Positions 8,603 through 17,037 are shown, counted from the first letter of the stretch. The stretch: 64,000 bases of DNA from CAWGQN01 sp963824885 (GCA_963824885.1 CAWGQN010000010.1:62001-126000); one strand, 5' to 3'. The notes: generated by a model not told the origin, from the letters alone. A program made the numbers and translations.

Positions 8603-8830
8603 ATGGAAAAATGGCCCGCCTGCGTGAAGACGAGTGTGAACGTCGTTTCAATAGCCTTACTGGTGGTCTCAATCACGTGTCTCGTCATTGGGGTCACACA
8701 GTGGGTCGAGCGAAGCTACCAGATTTCAACAATGTGGGGTTCGTTCGCATTTGGTTTCGGCGTGATTTCACTCAGTCTCTCGGCTCTCTTCAAACTAAAT
8801 AGCACGAAACGAGACAAGAATAAGTCGTAG
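8603..8830 (+). CDS. Small two-helix membrane protein (putative partner/immunity protein)
   Basis: 75 residues, too short and generic for a family call. Two hydrophobic helices (about 13-33 and 44-64) flank a short loop with WVERSYQ, and the protein ends in the basic tail STKRDKNKS. I chose ATG 8603 because a very strong AGGGAGGGGGG runs up to it; a longer frame from 8549 would overlap the preceding gene. The start lies 32 bases after the secreted-protein stop, so the two are co-transcribed. The second copy on the minus strand keeps the same order and the same RRDKNKP/KRDKNKS tail, which argues that the two proteins work as a pair. Confidence 0.7.
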   Translation: MEKWPACVKTSVNVVSIALLVVSITCLVIGVTQWVERSYQISTMWGSFAFGFGVISLSLSALFKLNSTKRDKNKS

Positions 8831-8852
8831 TCCGTGCGCGTTAGCACCGAGT

Positions 8853-8893
8853 GTGGGGCGCTCGGCAGTGTAATACGCCGCCGAGCGCCCCAC
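8853..8893. terminator. Perfect 14-bp inverted repeat, terminator-like
   Basis: GTGGGGCGCTCGGC (8853-8866) pairs perfectly with GCCGAGCGCCCCAC (8880-8893) around a 13-base loop. No T-tract follows on either strand. It sits between the end of the secreted/membrane gene pair and the end of the minus-strand tRNA cluster, where a bidirectional stop would be expected. Confidence 0.6.
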
Positions 8894-8985
8894 GTCGTCC
8901 TGAGGCTTTCGCATCGTTTGCCCCATCTGGTGGCACGGCAACCCGCCTGCACAGTGCTGAAATCCCATTTCATCAGGCGGTTTAC

Positions 8986-9061
8986 TGGTGGGCGATACCG
9001 GACTTGAACCGATGACCTCTTCCGTGTCAGGGAAGCGCGCTACCAACTGCGCCAATCGCCC
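8986..9061 (-). tRNA. tRNA-Val (anticodon GAC)
   Basis: A complete cloverleaf on the minus strand: acceptor GGGCGAT/ATCGCCC, anticodon stem CTTCC/GGAAG around loop CTGACAC, and T-loop TTCAAGT. The CCA end is encoded. It differs from tRNA-Val(CAC) at 9456 at only three positions. Confidence 0.96.
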
Positions 9062-9090
9062 CAGACGTTCCGCCGAGACGAAAACGTTCG

Positions 9091-9161
9091 AGGTGGAGAC
9101 GGGATTTGAACCCGCGTATACGGCTTTGCAGGCCGCTGCCTCGCCTCTCGGCCACTCCACC
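9091..9161 (-). tRNA. tRNA-Cys (anticodon GCA)
   Basis: Cloverleaf on the minus strand with acceptor GGTGGAG/CTCCACC, anticodon stem-loop CGGCCTGCAAAGCCG (anticodon GCA), T-loop TTCAAAT and discriminator T. CCA is not encoded. It lies between tRNA-Gly and tRNA-Val on the same strand, probably in one transcript. Confidence 0.95.
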
Positions 9162-9215
9162 GCACCTCTACCTATTGAGCACGGCCTTTCGCTTCGAGAA
9201 ACTCAAACCCACTCG

Positions 9216-9287
9216 AGCGGATGACGAGATTCGAACTCGCGACCCTCACCTTGGCAAGGTGATGCGCTACCGCTGCGCCACATCCGC
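9216..9287 (-). tRNA. tRNA-Gly (anticodon GCC)
   Basis: Cloverleaf on the minus strand with acceptor GCGGATG/CATCCGC, anticodon stem-loop CACCTTGCCAAGGTG (anticodon GCC), T-loop TTCGAAT and discriminator T. CCA is not encoded. It is the first gene of the Gly-Cys-Val tRNA cluster. Confidence 0.96.
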
Positions 9288-9455
9288 ATTGCTTGTATTT
9301 TTCATGCGTTGAGACTCTAGCTTACGGGTACCCGCATCCTCAAACCTTTGACGTCGCGTCCCGTGGGTCGCTCGTAACCCTCGTCGCTTAAGGCCGAATT
9401 CGACTCACTCACGCGTCCACTGGACGAGCGGGTCGGTTAGTATCTAGTGTCCCCA

Positions 9456-9528
9456 GGGCGATTGGCGCAGTTGGTAGCGCGCTTCCCTCACACGGAAGAG
9501 GTCATCGGTTCGAGCCCGGTATCGCCCA
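9456..9528 (+). tRNA. tRNA-Val (anticodon CAC)
   Basis: Cloverleaf on the plus strand with acceptor GGGCGAT/ATCGCCC, anticodon stem CTTCC/GGAAG around loop CTCACAC (anticodon CAC) and T-loop TTCGAGC. CCA is not encoded. It lies just upstream of thrS and is divergent from the other three tRNA genes; the 168 bases between them (9288-9455) must hold both promoters. Confidence 0.96.
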
Positions 9529-9598
9529 CTCCGCACGAGGCCATTTCGTGTCCGTGAGACACGGCTAAAGTGAGTGACAACAAGACAGGAGGGTGCCG

Positions 9599-11674
9599 TT
9601 GTCTCATCAGAGTGTCCCCGATGCCTCTCGCGGCACCGTCGAAATCGCGTCGGAGCGTGCCTCCGGAACCGACCTTTTTTCCTCACGGAGCGTTATCGCG
9701 ATGCGAGTCAATGGGAAACTGAGGGACCTCGCGGACACGGTCGAGGTGGGTGACTCAGTGGAATGCGTCCTTCTTTCGTCTCGCGACGGTCTCGCAATTC
9801 TTCGACACTCCACCGCACACGTTCTTGCTCAAGCGGTGCAATCAATCGACCCCTCCGCACGGCTCGGGATCGGGCCGCCGATTGTTGACGGGTTTTACTA
9901 CGACTTTGATGTGGATACCCCGTTCACAACCGATGATCTCAAGGCTATTGAGAACGCGATGGATCGCATCGTTCGGGGGGGTCAGCGGTTTGTTCGTCGC
10001 GTAGTGACCGAAGAGCAAGCCCTGAGAGAGCTCGCCCACGAACCGTATAAACGGGAACTCATTGGGCTTAAATCGGCAATTTCCACCTTCGAACCCGACG
10101 GGGACGCAGACGAGAACGAATCTGTCGAAGTCGGCGGATCCGACCTTTCGATCTACGACAACGTCGATTCAAAGACCGGCGAGACGGTATGGAAAGACCT
10201 GTGTCGCGGTCCACACCTTCCCAACACTCGACTGATCGGGAACGGCTTTGCCTTGACGCGAGTAGCCGCGGCATATTGGCGTGGGTCCGAGAAGAATCCG
10301 CAGCTTCAGCGAATCTATGGAACGGCGTGGGCGACAAAAGAAGAATTGCGGGCTTATCGGACTCGCCTTGAAGAAGCGGCCAAGCGTGACCACCGAAAAA
10401 TCGGCGCGGACCTCGACTTGTTTTCCTTCCCCGAAGAGATTGGATCGGGACTACCCCTATTCCATCCCAACGGGGGAATCGTTCGCCGCGAGATGGAGAA
10501 CTATTCGCGAGCGAAGCACGAGCAGGCCGATTACGATTTCGTCTATTCGCCACACGTCACCAAATCAAACCTCTTTGAGACGTCTGGGCACTTGAGTTGG
10601 TACTCCGATGGAATGTTTCCGCCAATGCGTCTTGACGATGTCACTAACGAGGCCGGGGAAATCACCCGATTGGGAGCCGAGTATTACCTCAAACCCATGA
10701 ATTGCCCGTTTCATATTTTGATCTATCGTTCGAGCGGGCGGTCATATCGCGACCTTCCGTTGAGGATGTTTGAATTTGGAAGCGTCTATCGCTATGAAAA
10801 GTCTGGAGTCGTGCACGGCTTGACGCGCGTTCGCGGCATGACGCAAGATGACGCGCATATTTTTACGACGCGCGAAGCCATGCACGATGAACTCGGCAAA
10901 ACGCTCACTTTTGTCCTCGATCTCTTGCGCGATTACGGACTCGACGATTTCTATCTCGAATTGTCGACGAAGAACCCACACAAGTATGTGGGCGATGACG
11001 CCATTTGGGAGTCTGCCACGCAGACCCTTCGAGACGTCGCCGCTGCGTCTGGGCTCGAGCTTGCTGACGATCCCGGGGGAGCGGCGTTCTACGGTCCGAA
11101 GGTCTCGGTGCAGGCACGAGACGCAATCGGGCGCGCGTGGCAAATCTCGACTCTTCAACTTGATTTCAATCTTCCAGAACGTTTTGCTTTGGAATACACC
11201 GCCGCCGATGGCGGTCGCCAACGACCCGTGATGATCCACCGGGCCCTTTTCGGTTCGATCGAGCGGTTTCTCGCTATTCTCGTCGAACACTATTCGGGCG
11301 CCTTTCCCGTGTGGCTGTCGCCCGTTCAGGTTGTTGGAATCCCGGTCACGCAGGCTCATGCGCCCTACTTGGAGTCGGTGATTGATCGCCTCAAAGCGCG
11401 CCGCGTGCGCGCTGAGCTCGACCGAACGGCTGATCGGATGCAAAAGAAAATTAGAAACGCGACTCGATCGAAGGTTCCGTATCAACTCATTGCGGGAGAA
11501 GACGACCAGAGTGCCGGTTCGGTGAGCTTTCGATATCGAGACGGAACGCAACGCAACGGTATCGCGGTCAACGAAGCGATTGACGAAATAGTCCGTTCAA
11601 TCGAAGCGAGAAGCCTCGTTAACTCGGCTAACGATGTGGCTCCCGTGGATGACAGCCGACTGGAATCACGGTAA
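9599..11674 (+). CDS. thrS: Threonyl-tRNA synthetase
   Basis: About 691 residues. It charges tRNA-Thr. An N-terminal TGS-like segment (MRVNGKLRDLADTV) is followed by the editing domain with HSTAHVLAQA near residue 70. The catalytic core has the class II motif region EYYLKPMNCPFHILIYRS (zinc cysteine), RMFEFGSVYRYEKSGVVHGLTRVRG (zinc histidine nearby) and VMIHRALFGSIERF. The C-terminal anticodon-binding domain begins around PVWLSPVQVVGIPV. I place the start at TTG 9599, six bases after AGGAGG; GTG 9593 is in frame but touches that ribosome-binding site. The next gene overlaps by one base. Confidence 0.95.
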   Translation: MSHQSVPDASRGTVEIASERASGTDLFSSRSVIAMRVNGKLRDLADTVEVGDSVECVLLSSRDGLAILRHSTAHVLAQAVQSIDPSARLGIGPPIVDGFYYDFDVDTPFTTDDLKAIENAMDRIVRGGQRFVRRVVTEEQALRELAHEPYKRELIGLKSAISTFEPDGDADENESVEVGGSDLSIYDNVDSKTGETVWKDLCRGPHLPNTRLIGNGFALTRVAAAYWRGSEKNPQLQRIYGTAWATKEELRAYRTRLEEAAKRDHRKIGADLDLFSFPEEIGSGLPLFHPNGGIVRREMENYSRAKHEQADYDFVYSPHVTKSNLFETSGHLSWYSDGMFPPMRLDDVTNEAGEITRLGAEYYLKPMNCPFHILIYRSSGRSYRDLPLRMFEFGSVYRYEKSGVVHGLTRVRGMTQDDAHIFTTREAMHDELGKTLTFVLDLLRDYGLDDFYLELSTKNPHKYVGDDAIWESATQTLRDVAAASGLELADDPGGAAFYGPKVSVQARDAIGRAWQISTLQLDFNLPERFALEYTAADGGRQRPVMIHRALFGSIERFLAILVEHYSGAFPVWLSPVQVVGIPVTQAHAPYLESVIDRLKARRVRAELDRTADRMQKKIRNATRSKVPYQLIAGEDDQSAGSVSFRYRDGTQRNGIAVNEAIDEIVRSIEARSLVNSANDVAPVDDSRLESR

Positions 11675-12234
11675 TGCGCGACACACACTCGCACGAAGAC
11701 GGCCAGCAGCTTGAGAGTGCAGGGGCGTTTGCGGGCGTGCCGGACGAATTTCAAAGACTGTGGACGCCTCACCGGATGGTCTATATCAGTGACCGTCGAG
11801 GGCACCACGACGCCGATTGTCCCTTTTGCCGTGCGCCGAGCCTGGCAGACGAGGAAGCCCTTATCGTTGCGCGGGGAGAGCACGCGTACGTGCTCTTAAA
11901 CCTCTATCCGTATGCCAGTGGCCACATTCTGGTGTGCCCCTATCGCCACGTCGCGTCGTATGACGACGCGACGCACGCCGAAATCGGAGAGATTGCAACT
12001 CTCACACAAACTGCCATGCGCGTCATAACCGCCGTCGCGAGAAACGACGGTTTTAACGTGGAGATTAACCAGGGTGCCGTCGCCGGCGCGGGCATTGCCC
12101 ACCACTTGCACCAACACGTGGTACCGCGCTGGTCGAACGACTCCAATTTCATGCCGATCATTGCGAAGACAAAAAATCTTCCCACATTGCTCGGCGACGT
12201 TCGAGCGTCAATTTCTTCTGCGTGGCCCAAATAG
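11674..12234 (+). CDS. HIT domain protein (Ap4A phosphorylase-like)
   Basis: 186 residues. The histidine triad is HLHQHVVPRW near residue 145, preceded by LNLYPYASGHILVCPYRHV, as in the actinobacterial HIT protein encoded beside thrS (the mycobacterial Rv2613c relative acts on Ap4A). QRLWTPHRMVYI near the N-terminus is also typical. The ATG overlaps the thrS stop (TAATG). In many actinobacteria pgsA and PIM-synthesis genes follow; here pdxS comes next. Confidence 0.88.
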   Translation: MRDTHSHEDGQQLESAGAFAGVPDEFQRLWTPHRMVYISDRRGHHDADCPFCRAPSLADEEALIVARGEHAYVLLNLYPYASGHILVCPYRHVASYDDATHAEIGEIATLTQTAMRVITAVARNDGFNVEINQGAVAGAGIAHHLHQHVVPRWSNDSNFMPIIAKTKNLPTLLGDVRASISSAWPK

Positions 12235-12278
12235 AATAGTGGCTGCGAGACGTACACGCGGATTAAAGAGGAACCACG

Positions 12279-13181
12279 ATGACCCAAAACCCTTCGACCG
12301 AGAACGTCGGTGGCGTTCGTGTGAAGCGCGGTCTCGCCGAAATGCTCAAGGGCGGCGTCATCATGGACGTGGTCACGGCCGATCAGGCGAAGCTTGCCGA
12401 AGATGCTGGAGCTGTCGCGGTCATGGCGCTCGAGCGAGTTCCCGCGGATATTCGCTCTCAAGGCGGTGTTGCGCGCATGAGCAATCCGGATCTCATTGAC
12501 GACATTAGCGCGGCGGTTTCCATCCCGGTGATGGCCAAAGCGCGCATTGGACACTTTGTCGAAGCACAAGTGCTGCAGGCGCTCGACGTCGACTATATTG
12601 ACGAATCGGAGGTCTTGAGTCCCGCTGACTACGTCAATCACATCAACAAGTGGAATTTCACGACGCCGTTTGTGTGTGGCGCGACAAACTTGGGCGAAGC
12701 CCTTCGCCGTATTTCCGAGGGTGCTGCAATGATTCGATCCAAGGGTGAGGCGGGTACGGGTGATGTGTCGGAGGCGACCAAACACATTCGGCAGATACGC
12801 GGGGAGATTGCGGCGTTATCGTCACAGTCATCCGATGAACTCTATGTCGCTGCCAAACACCTTCAGGCCCCGTATGACCTTGTCGCCGAGGTTGCGCGCT
12901 CTGGCGCTCTCCCCGTCGTCCTTTTTACCGCGGGGGGCGTGGCCACTCCCGCCGATGCCGCAATGATGATGCAGCTCGGTGCCGACGGAGTCTTTGTTGG
13001 GTCCGGCATCTTCAAGTCGGGCGATCCGGCAAAAAGGGCCGTCGCGATTGTCAAGGCAACGACCTTCCATGATGACGCCGCCGCGATCACCGAGGCATCT
13101 CGGGAGATTGGCGAGGCCATGGTCGGAATCAACGTCCCGAGTGTCGCTGAACCCCACCGACTTGCTGAGCGTGGCTGGTAA
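12279..13181 (+). CDS. pdxS: Pyridoxal 5'-phosphate synthase, synthase subunit
   Basis: 300 residues. PdxS makes PLP from ribose 5-phosphate, glyceraldehyde 3-phosphate and ammonia supplied by PdxT. Visible marks are VKRGLAEMLKGGVIMDVVTA, the catalytic lysine in PVMAKARIGHFVEAQ, DYIDESEVLSPAD, IRSKGEAGTGDV and the C-terminal FTAGGVATPADAAMMMQLG plus GVFVGSGIFKSG phosphate site. AAGAGGAA precedes the ATG. pdxT overlaps its 3' end by 11 bases. Confidence 0.96.
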   Translation: MTQNPSTENVGGVRVKRGLAEMLKGGVIMDVVTADQAKLAEDAGAVAVMALERVPADIRSQGGVARMSNPDLIDDISAAVSIPVMAKARIGHFVEAQVLQALDVDYIDESEVLSPADYVNHINKWNFTTPFVCGATNLGEALRRISEGAAMIRSKGEAGTGDVSEATKHIRQIRGEIAALSSQSSDELYVAAKHLQAPYDLVAEVARSGALPVVLFTAGGVATPADAAMMMQLGADGVFVGSGIFKSGDPAKRAVAIVKATTFHDDAAAITEASREIGEAMVGINVPSVAEPHRLAERGW

Positions 13182-13782
13182 CCGCACACCGACGGTGGGC
13201 GTCCTCGCCCTCCAGGGCGATTATCAAGAACACCTTGCCATCGTGACAACCCTCGGGGTTTCCGCGCGCTCGGTTCGTCGACGCGAGGATCTCGATGCTG
13301 TCGAGGGACTCATCATTCCGGGGGGCGAATCCACGGTCATCGACAAACTATCGCGGACATTCGGTCTGGCTGAACCGTTGCGCACGGCGATACGGAACGG
13401 ATTCCCGGTTTTTGGTACCTGTGCCGGTTTGATCATGCTTGCCGACCGGATTGTCGATGGAGCCGCGGGCCAACAGTCGTTTGGTGGGCTTGATATCTCG
13501 GTGCGTCGCAACGCGTTTGGGCACCAAAATGACTCGTTTGAGAGTGATCTTGACATCGATGTTATTTCCGGGTCCTCGATGCACGCCGTTTTTATTCGCG
13601 CTCCGATTGTCGAGGCAATTGGAGATGGGCCAACTGTTGTGGCACGACTCGACGACGGGCGAATTGTTGCTGTTGAACACGGAAACCTCATCGGCACATC
13701 TTTTCACCCCGAATTGACGGGTGATCGTCGGCTTCACGAGTACTTCATTGACAAGGTCCGAGCAGCGGAATTCCGCGAGTAA
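13171..13782 (+). CDS. pdxT: Pyridoxal 5'-phosphate synthase, glutaminase subunit
   Basis: 203 residues. It hydrolyses glutamine and channels ammonia to PdxS. TPTVGVLALQGDYQEH opens the protein, LIIPGGESTV follows, the nucleophile cysteine is in FGTCAGLIML, and the His-Glu pair is in GTSFHPELTGD. I chose GTG 13171, inside pdxS, because the family begins just before the VGVLALQG strand; the open frame upstream is only the shadow of pdxS. Confidence 0.94.
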   Translation: MAGNRTPTVGVLALQGDYQEHLAIVTTLGVSARSVRRREDLDAVEGLIIPGGESTVIDKLSRTFGLAEPLRTAIRNGFPVFGTCAGLIMLADRIVDGAAGQQSFGGLDISVRRNAFGHQNDSFESDLDIDVISGSSMHAVFIRAPIVEAIGDGPTVVARLDDGRIVAVEHGNLIGTSFHPELTGDRRLHEYFIDKVRAAEFRE

Positions 13783-13883
13783 TACAATCCACAGCCGGAT
13801 TACCCGTGGCGCTCACGCAATTGCCGCGGGCCGGTACGACGTTGCCATCATAGAATACTAACGATATTCCCGAAAGGAACACC

Positions 13884-14645
13884 GTGTCCGGACACTCCAA
13901 ATGGGCGACAACGAAGCACAAGAAAGCAATCGTCGACAGCCGTCGGGCCAAGTCGTTCGCAAAGCTGATTAAGAATATCGAGGTTGCAGCAAAAACGGGC
14001 GGTGCCGATCTGAGCGGCAATCCAACCCTTGTCGACGCAATTCAAAAGGCGAAGAAGACCTCGGTTCCCAACGACAATATCGACCGCGCGATCAAGCGCG
14101 GCGCGGGGCTTTCCGGCCAGTCCGTTGACTATCAGACCATTGTGTATGAGGGGTACGGGCCGCATGGCGTCGCCTTTTTGATCGAGTGCCTGACCGACAA
14201 TCGCAATCGCGCGGCAGCCGAGGTACGCACCATCATGACGCGAAACGGCGGCACCATGGCCGATCCCGGGAGCGTCGCGTACAACTTTCACCGAAAGGGT
14301 GTCATTGTGGTGTCGCCCGCGGACAATATTGGCGAAGATGAAATCGTCGCGGCCGTGCTTGATGCGGGAGCCGAAGAAGTCTCTCACCGCGGCTCGCACG
14401 TTGAAGTGACCACTGATCCAGCAAATATTGTTGACACGCGAAAGGCGTTACAAGCCGCGGGTATCGACTACGATTCGGCGGATGTCGAGTTTGTCCCAAC
14501 CCAATTGATAACGATCGACGCAGACACCGCGCGTCGCGTATTGCGACTCGTTGATGCGCTCGACGATTCTGACGACGTGCAAAACGTCTACAGTAATTAT
14601 GTCTTCGCCACCGGCGTGCAAGCAGAACTCGACGCACACGAATGA
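13884..14645 (+). CDS. yebC: YebC/PmpR family regulatory or translation-associated protein
   Basis: 253 residues. The N-terminus MSGHSKWATTKHKKAIVDSRRAKSFAKLIKNI is the family hallmark, followed by NDNIDRAIKRGAG, YEGYGPHGVAFLIECLTDNRNRAAAEVR and GGTMADPGSVAYNFHRKGVI. It is a conserved cytoplasmic protein of the YebC/TACO1 class. The GTG start follows AAAGGAAC. It lies upstream of ruvC, as in most actinobacteria. Confidence 0.95.
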   Translation: MSGHSKWATTKHKKAIVDSRRAKSFAKLIKNIEVAAKTGGADLSGNPTLVDAIQKAKKTSVPNDNIDRAIKRGAGLSGQSVDYQTIVYEGYGPHGVAFLIECLTDNRNRAAAEVRTIMTRNGGTMADPGSVAYNFHRKGVIVVSPADNIGEDEIVAAVLDAGAEEVSHRGSHVEVTTDPANIVDTRKALQAAGIDYDSADVEFVPTQLITIDADTARRVLRLVDALDDSDDVQNVYSNYVFATGVQAELDAHE

Positions 14646-14666
14646 TCGCGATTTCGGGGGGCGCCA

Positions 14667-15289
14667 ATGCGCGTTATCGGGATTGACCCGGGCCTCACGC
14701 GATGTGGCATCGGGATCATCGATGCCACACCAAGTCGTTCTGCGCATCTTGTATACGTGTCTGTCGTTCGGACCCCCCCGATGCCGATACTTCGCAACGC
14801 CTTCTCACTATTGATTCTCGAATTGACGATGCCATTCGACAATTTGCACCGGACTCTCTCGCTCTCGAGCGGGTCTTCTCCCACCACAACGTGCGTACCG
14901 TCATGGGAACCGCACAAGCGAGCGGAGTCGCCCTTGTTTGTGCCGCGCGAGCCCGAATTCCCGTCGGCGTGTACACCCCGAGTGAAATCAAGGCGGCCAT
15001 CACGGGTTATGGCTCGGCAGACAAACGGCAAGTCGGGGCGATGGTGGCACGGATTTTACGTCTCGATGGGGTGCCCAAGACAGCTGACGCGTCCGATGCG
15101 CTCGCACTGGCGATTTGTCACGCGTGGTGTGCGTCCTCACCGGCTCGCTGGAACGGGGGCGCGAAACGGGATGACGTTCTCCCCGCCTCCGAGTCTCTCA
15201 CTCCCGCGCAAATTGCATGGAAAAACGGAGAGCGGTCGGCGCGGAAAAGCACGGAATCGTCGGTAGCCGCCCATAGGCTGGCACGGTGA
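14667..15289 (+). CDS. ruvC: Crossover junction endodeoxyribonuclease RuvC (frameshifted in this sequence)
   Basis: The gene is split over two frames. The first gives MRVIGIDPGLTRCGIGIID (catalytic Asp7) up to SVVRTP. The second continues DADTSQRLLTID, LALERVFSHHNVRTVMGTAQ (catalytic Glu), YTPSEIKAAITGYGSADKRQV and KTADASDALALAICH (catalytic Asp pair). The break falls at a run of seven C (14773-14779); eight would restore a 207-residue protein. The restored protein has a C-terminal tail of about 45 residues after the catalytic core. It precedes ruvA and ruvB, which overlap each other. A sequencing or assembly error is the likeliest cause. Confidence 0.85.
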
Positions 15290-15906
15290 TTTCTTCGCTT
15301 CGCGGAACCGTCTTGGCCAACAATAGCGCCGGCGTCACGATCGAAGTGGGCGGTGTCGGGTTCTTGGTCAGTACCACTCCGAATCATGCCGCGTTACTCC
15401 CGGAGGGCGAGACGGTAATGATCTTTACGACCCTGGTCGTTCGTGAAGATTCGCTATCGCTTTTTGGTTTTCAGGGGAGCGACGAGCTGGAGGTCTTCGA
15501 ATTGTTGACAAGGGTCAATGGTGTCGGTCCGAAGTCTGCCCTTGGAGTGCTGTCCACTCTTCGCCCGACCGAAATTGCCCGAGCCGTTTCTGACGAAGAT
15601 GACGGCGCATTTCGCGCGGTTCCAGGAATTGGACCGAAAACGGCCAAGCTTATTATCGTGTCGCTTGCCGGAAAACTCGAGACGCTTCTAGATCGTCGAC
15701 GCGAAGGGACCGGCGCATCTATGCCATCACGGAGCAGCGTTCTCGTTGCCCTCATGGGACTCGGCTGGCCAGAACGCCACGCTGAGCGAGCCCTTCGCGA
15801 GGTGATTGCCGATGATCCCGCCCACTCGTCCCTCGACGTTCAGGCCCTGCTTCGCCTTGCCCTCGCTCGACTGGGGCCGGCACACCGAGAGGGCGTGCGC
15901 TCGTGA
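15286..15906 (+). CDS. ruvA: Holliday junction branch migration protein RuvA
   Basis: 206 residues. The N-terminal OB domain (MISSLRGTVLANNSAGVTIEVGGVGF) is followed by two helix-hairpin-helix units, LLTRVNGVGPKSALGVLS and FRAVPGIGPKTAKLIIVSLAGKL, and a C-terminal RuvB-binding domain (LVALMGLGWPERHAERAL). It binds the four-way junction and recruits RuvB. The GTG start overlaps the ruvC stop by four bases and its own stop overlaps ruvB. Confidence 0.95.
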   Translation: MISSLRGTVLANNSAGVTIEVGGVGFLVSTTPNHAALLPEGETVMIFTTLVVREDSLSLFGFQGSDELEVFELLTRVNGVGPKSALGVLSTLRPTEIARAVSDEDDGAFRAVPGIGPKTAKLIIVSLAGKLETLLDRRREGTGASMPSRSSVLVALMGLGWPERHAERALREVIADDPAHSSLDVQALLRLALARLGPAHREGVRS

Positions 15907-16961
15907 CAATGGAAACGCCCTCCGACGTGTCGGACGCGTCTGCGGCCCACCCGGAGCCGGCTGAACGAGAATCAAATGCCGAACTCGCGTTTGAGAGCGC
16001 ACTTCGCCCCACGAGCCTCGACGAATTCGTGGGGCAGCGAAAAGTCTGTGGACAGCTTCAATTGCTGCTTTCGGCCGCGGCACTTCAGAATCGAGCGCCC
16101 GACCACATTCTCCTTGCAGGTCCACCGGGTCTTGGCAAGACCACTCTTGCGATGATCGTCGCTCATGAGAGTGCACGCCCGCTCCGGCTATCGAGCGGGC
16201 CCGCGATTCAACACGCGGGCGACATTGCGGCGCTGTTGTCATCGCTCACTCCGGGCGAAGTATTGTTCATCGATGAAATTCATCGGATGGCGACCCCCGC
16301 TGAAGAAATGCTGTATTTGGCAATGGAAGATTTTCGAATTGACATTATGGTTGGCAAGGGCGCCGGTGCGACTGCGGTGCCGCTCGACCTCGCTCCATTC
16401 ACACTCGTCGGAGCGACGACGAGAGCGGGGTTATTGCCCAATCCGCTGCGTGACCGATTTGGATTTACGGCCCATCTTGAGTTTTACGACCAAGTTGAGC
16501 TGGAATGTGTTCTTTCTCGCGCGGCTCGCCGGTTTAATCTCAGTGTCGATCCCGACGCGCTCGGAGAAATTGCCAGTCGAAGTCGCGGAACTCCGCGCAT
16601 TGCCAACCGGCTTCTTCGGCGGGTCCGCGACTATGCACTCGTCCACGCTACGCGCCCCGGTCGCGAAGCGGTTCACGCTGCACTGGAGCTCTACGACGTC
16701 GACGCAATCGGTCTAGATCGCCTGGACCGCGTCGTCATGTCCACAATCCTCGAGCGATTTGGTGGCGGCCCAGTGGGCCTCAATACTCTCGCCGTATCCG
16801 TTGGAGAAGAAGCGGAAACAATTGAATCAGTAGTTGAACCCTTTCTCGTTCGAGCAGGATTTCTCATTCGTACGCCCCGCGGCCGAGTTGCGACGACTCA
16901 AGCGTGGAGCCACTTCGGCCTTCGTCAACCGCAGCAAAGCCTTTTCACTGATGACGTATAA
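15903..16961 (+). CDS. ruvB: Holliday junction branch migration helicase RuvB
   Basis: 352 residues. SLDEFVGQRKVCGQLQLLL leads into Walker A (LAGPPGLGKTTLAMIV, about residue 74-89) and Walker B (VLFIDEIHRM). LVGATTRAGLLPNPLRDRFG carries sensor 1 and the arginine finger, and the winged-helix C-terminus has FGGGPVGLNTLAVSVGEE. It is the ATP-driven motor of the RuvABC complex. The GTG start overlaps the ruvA stop. Confidence 0.96.
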   Translation: MTMETPSDVSDASAAHPEPAERESNAELAFESALRPTSLDEFVGQRKVCGQLQLLLSAAALQNRAPDHILLAGPPGLGKTTLAMIVAHESARPLRLSSGPAIQHAGDIAALLSSLTPGEVLFIDEIHRMATPAEEMLYLAMEDFRIDIMVGKGAGATAVPLDLAPFTLVGATTRAGLLPNPLRDRFGFTAHLEFYDQVELECVLSRAARRFNLSVDPDALGEIASRSRGTPRIANRLLRRVRDYALVHATRPGREAVHAALELYDVDAIGLDRLDRVVMSTILERFGGGPVGLNTLAVSVGEEAETIESVVEPFLVRAGFLIRTPRGRVATTQAWSHFGLRQPQQSLFTDDV

Positions 16962-17037
16962 TCCAAGCTGGCCCGCAGCATGTGCGGCTACACTGAGGCG
17001 GTTTCACTATCGCGCACCGGAAGGTTTAACTAAGTCT

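Noticed and set aside
10742..12785. Long minus-strand frames opposite thrS, the HIT gene and pdxS (269 and 281 residues)
   Set aside because: They span unrelated plus-strand genes with clear family motifs and have no motifs of their own.
13783..13883. Promoter in front of yebC (CATAGAAT as -10)
   Set aside because: The nearest -35-like TTGCCG is too far away for normal spacing; not strong enough to report.
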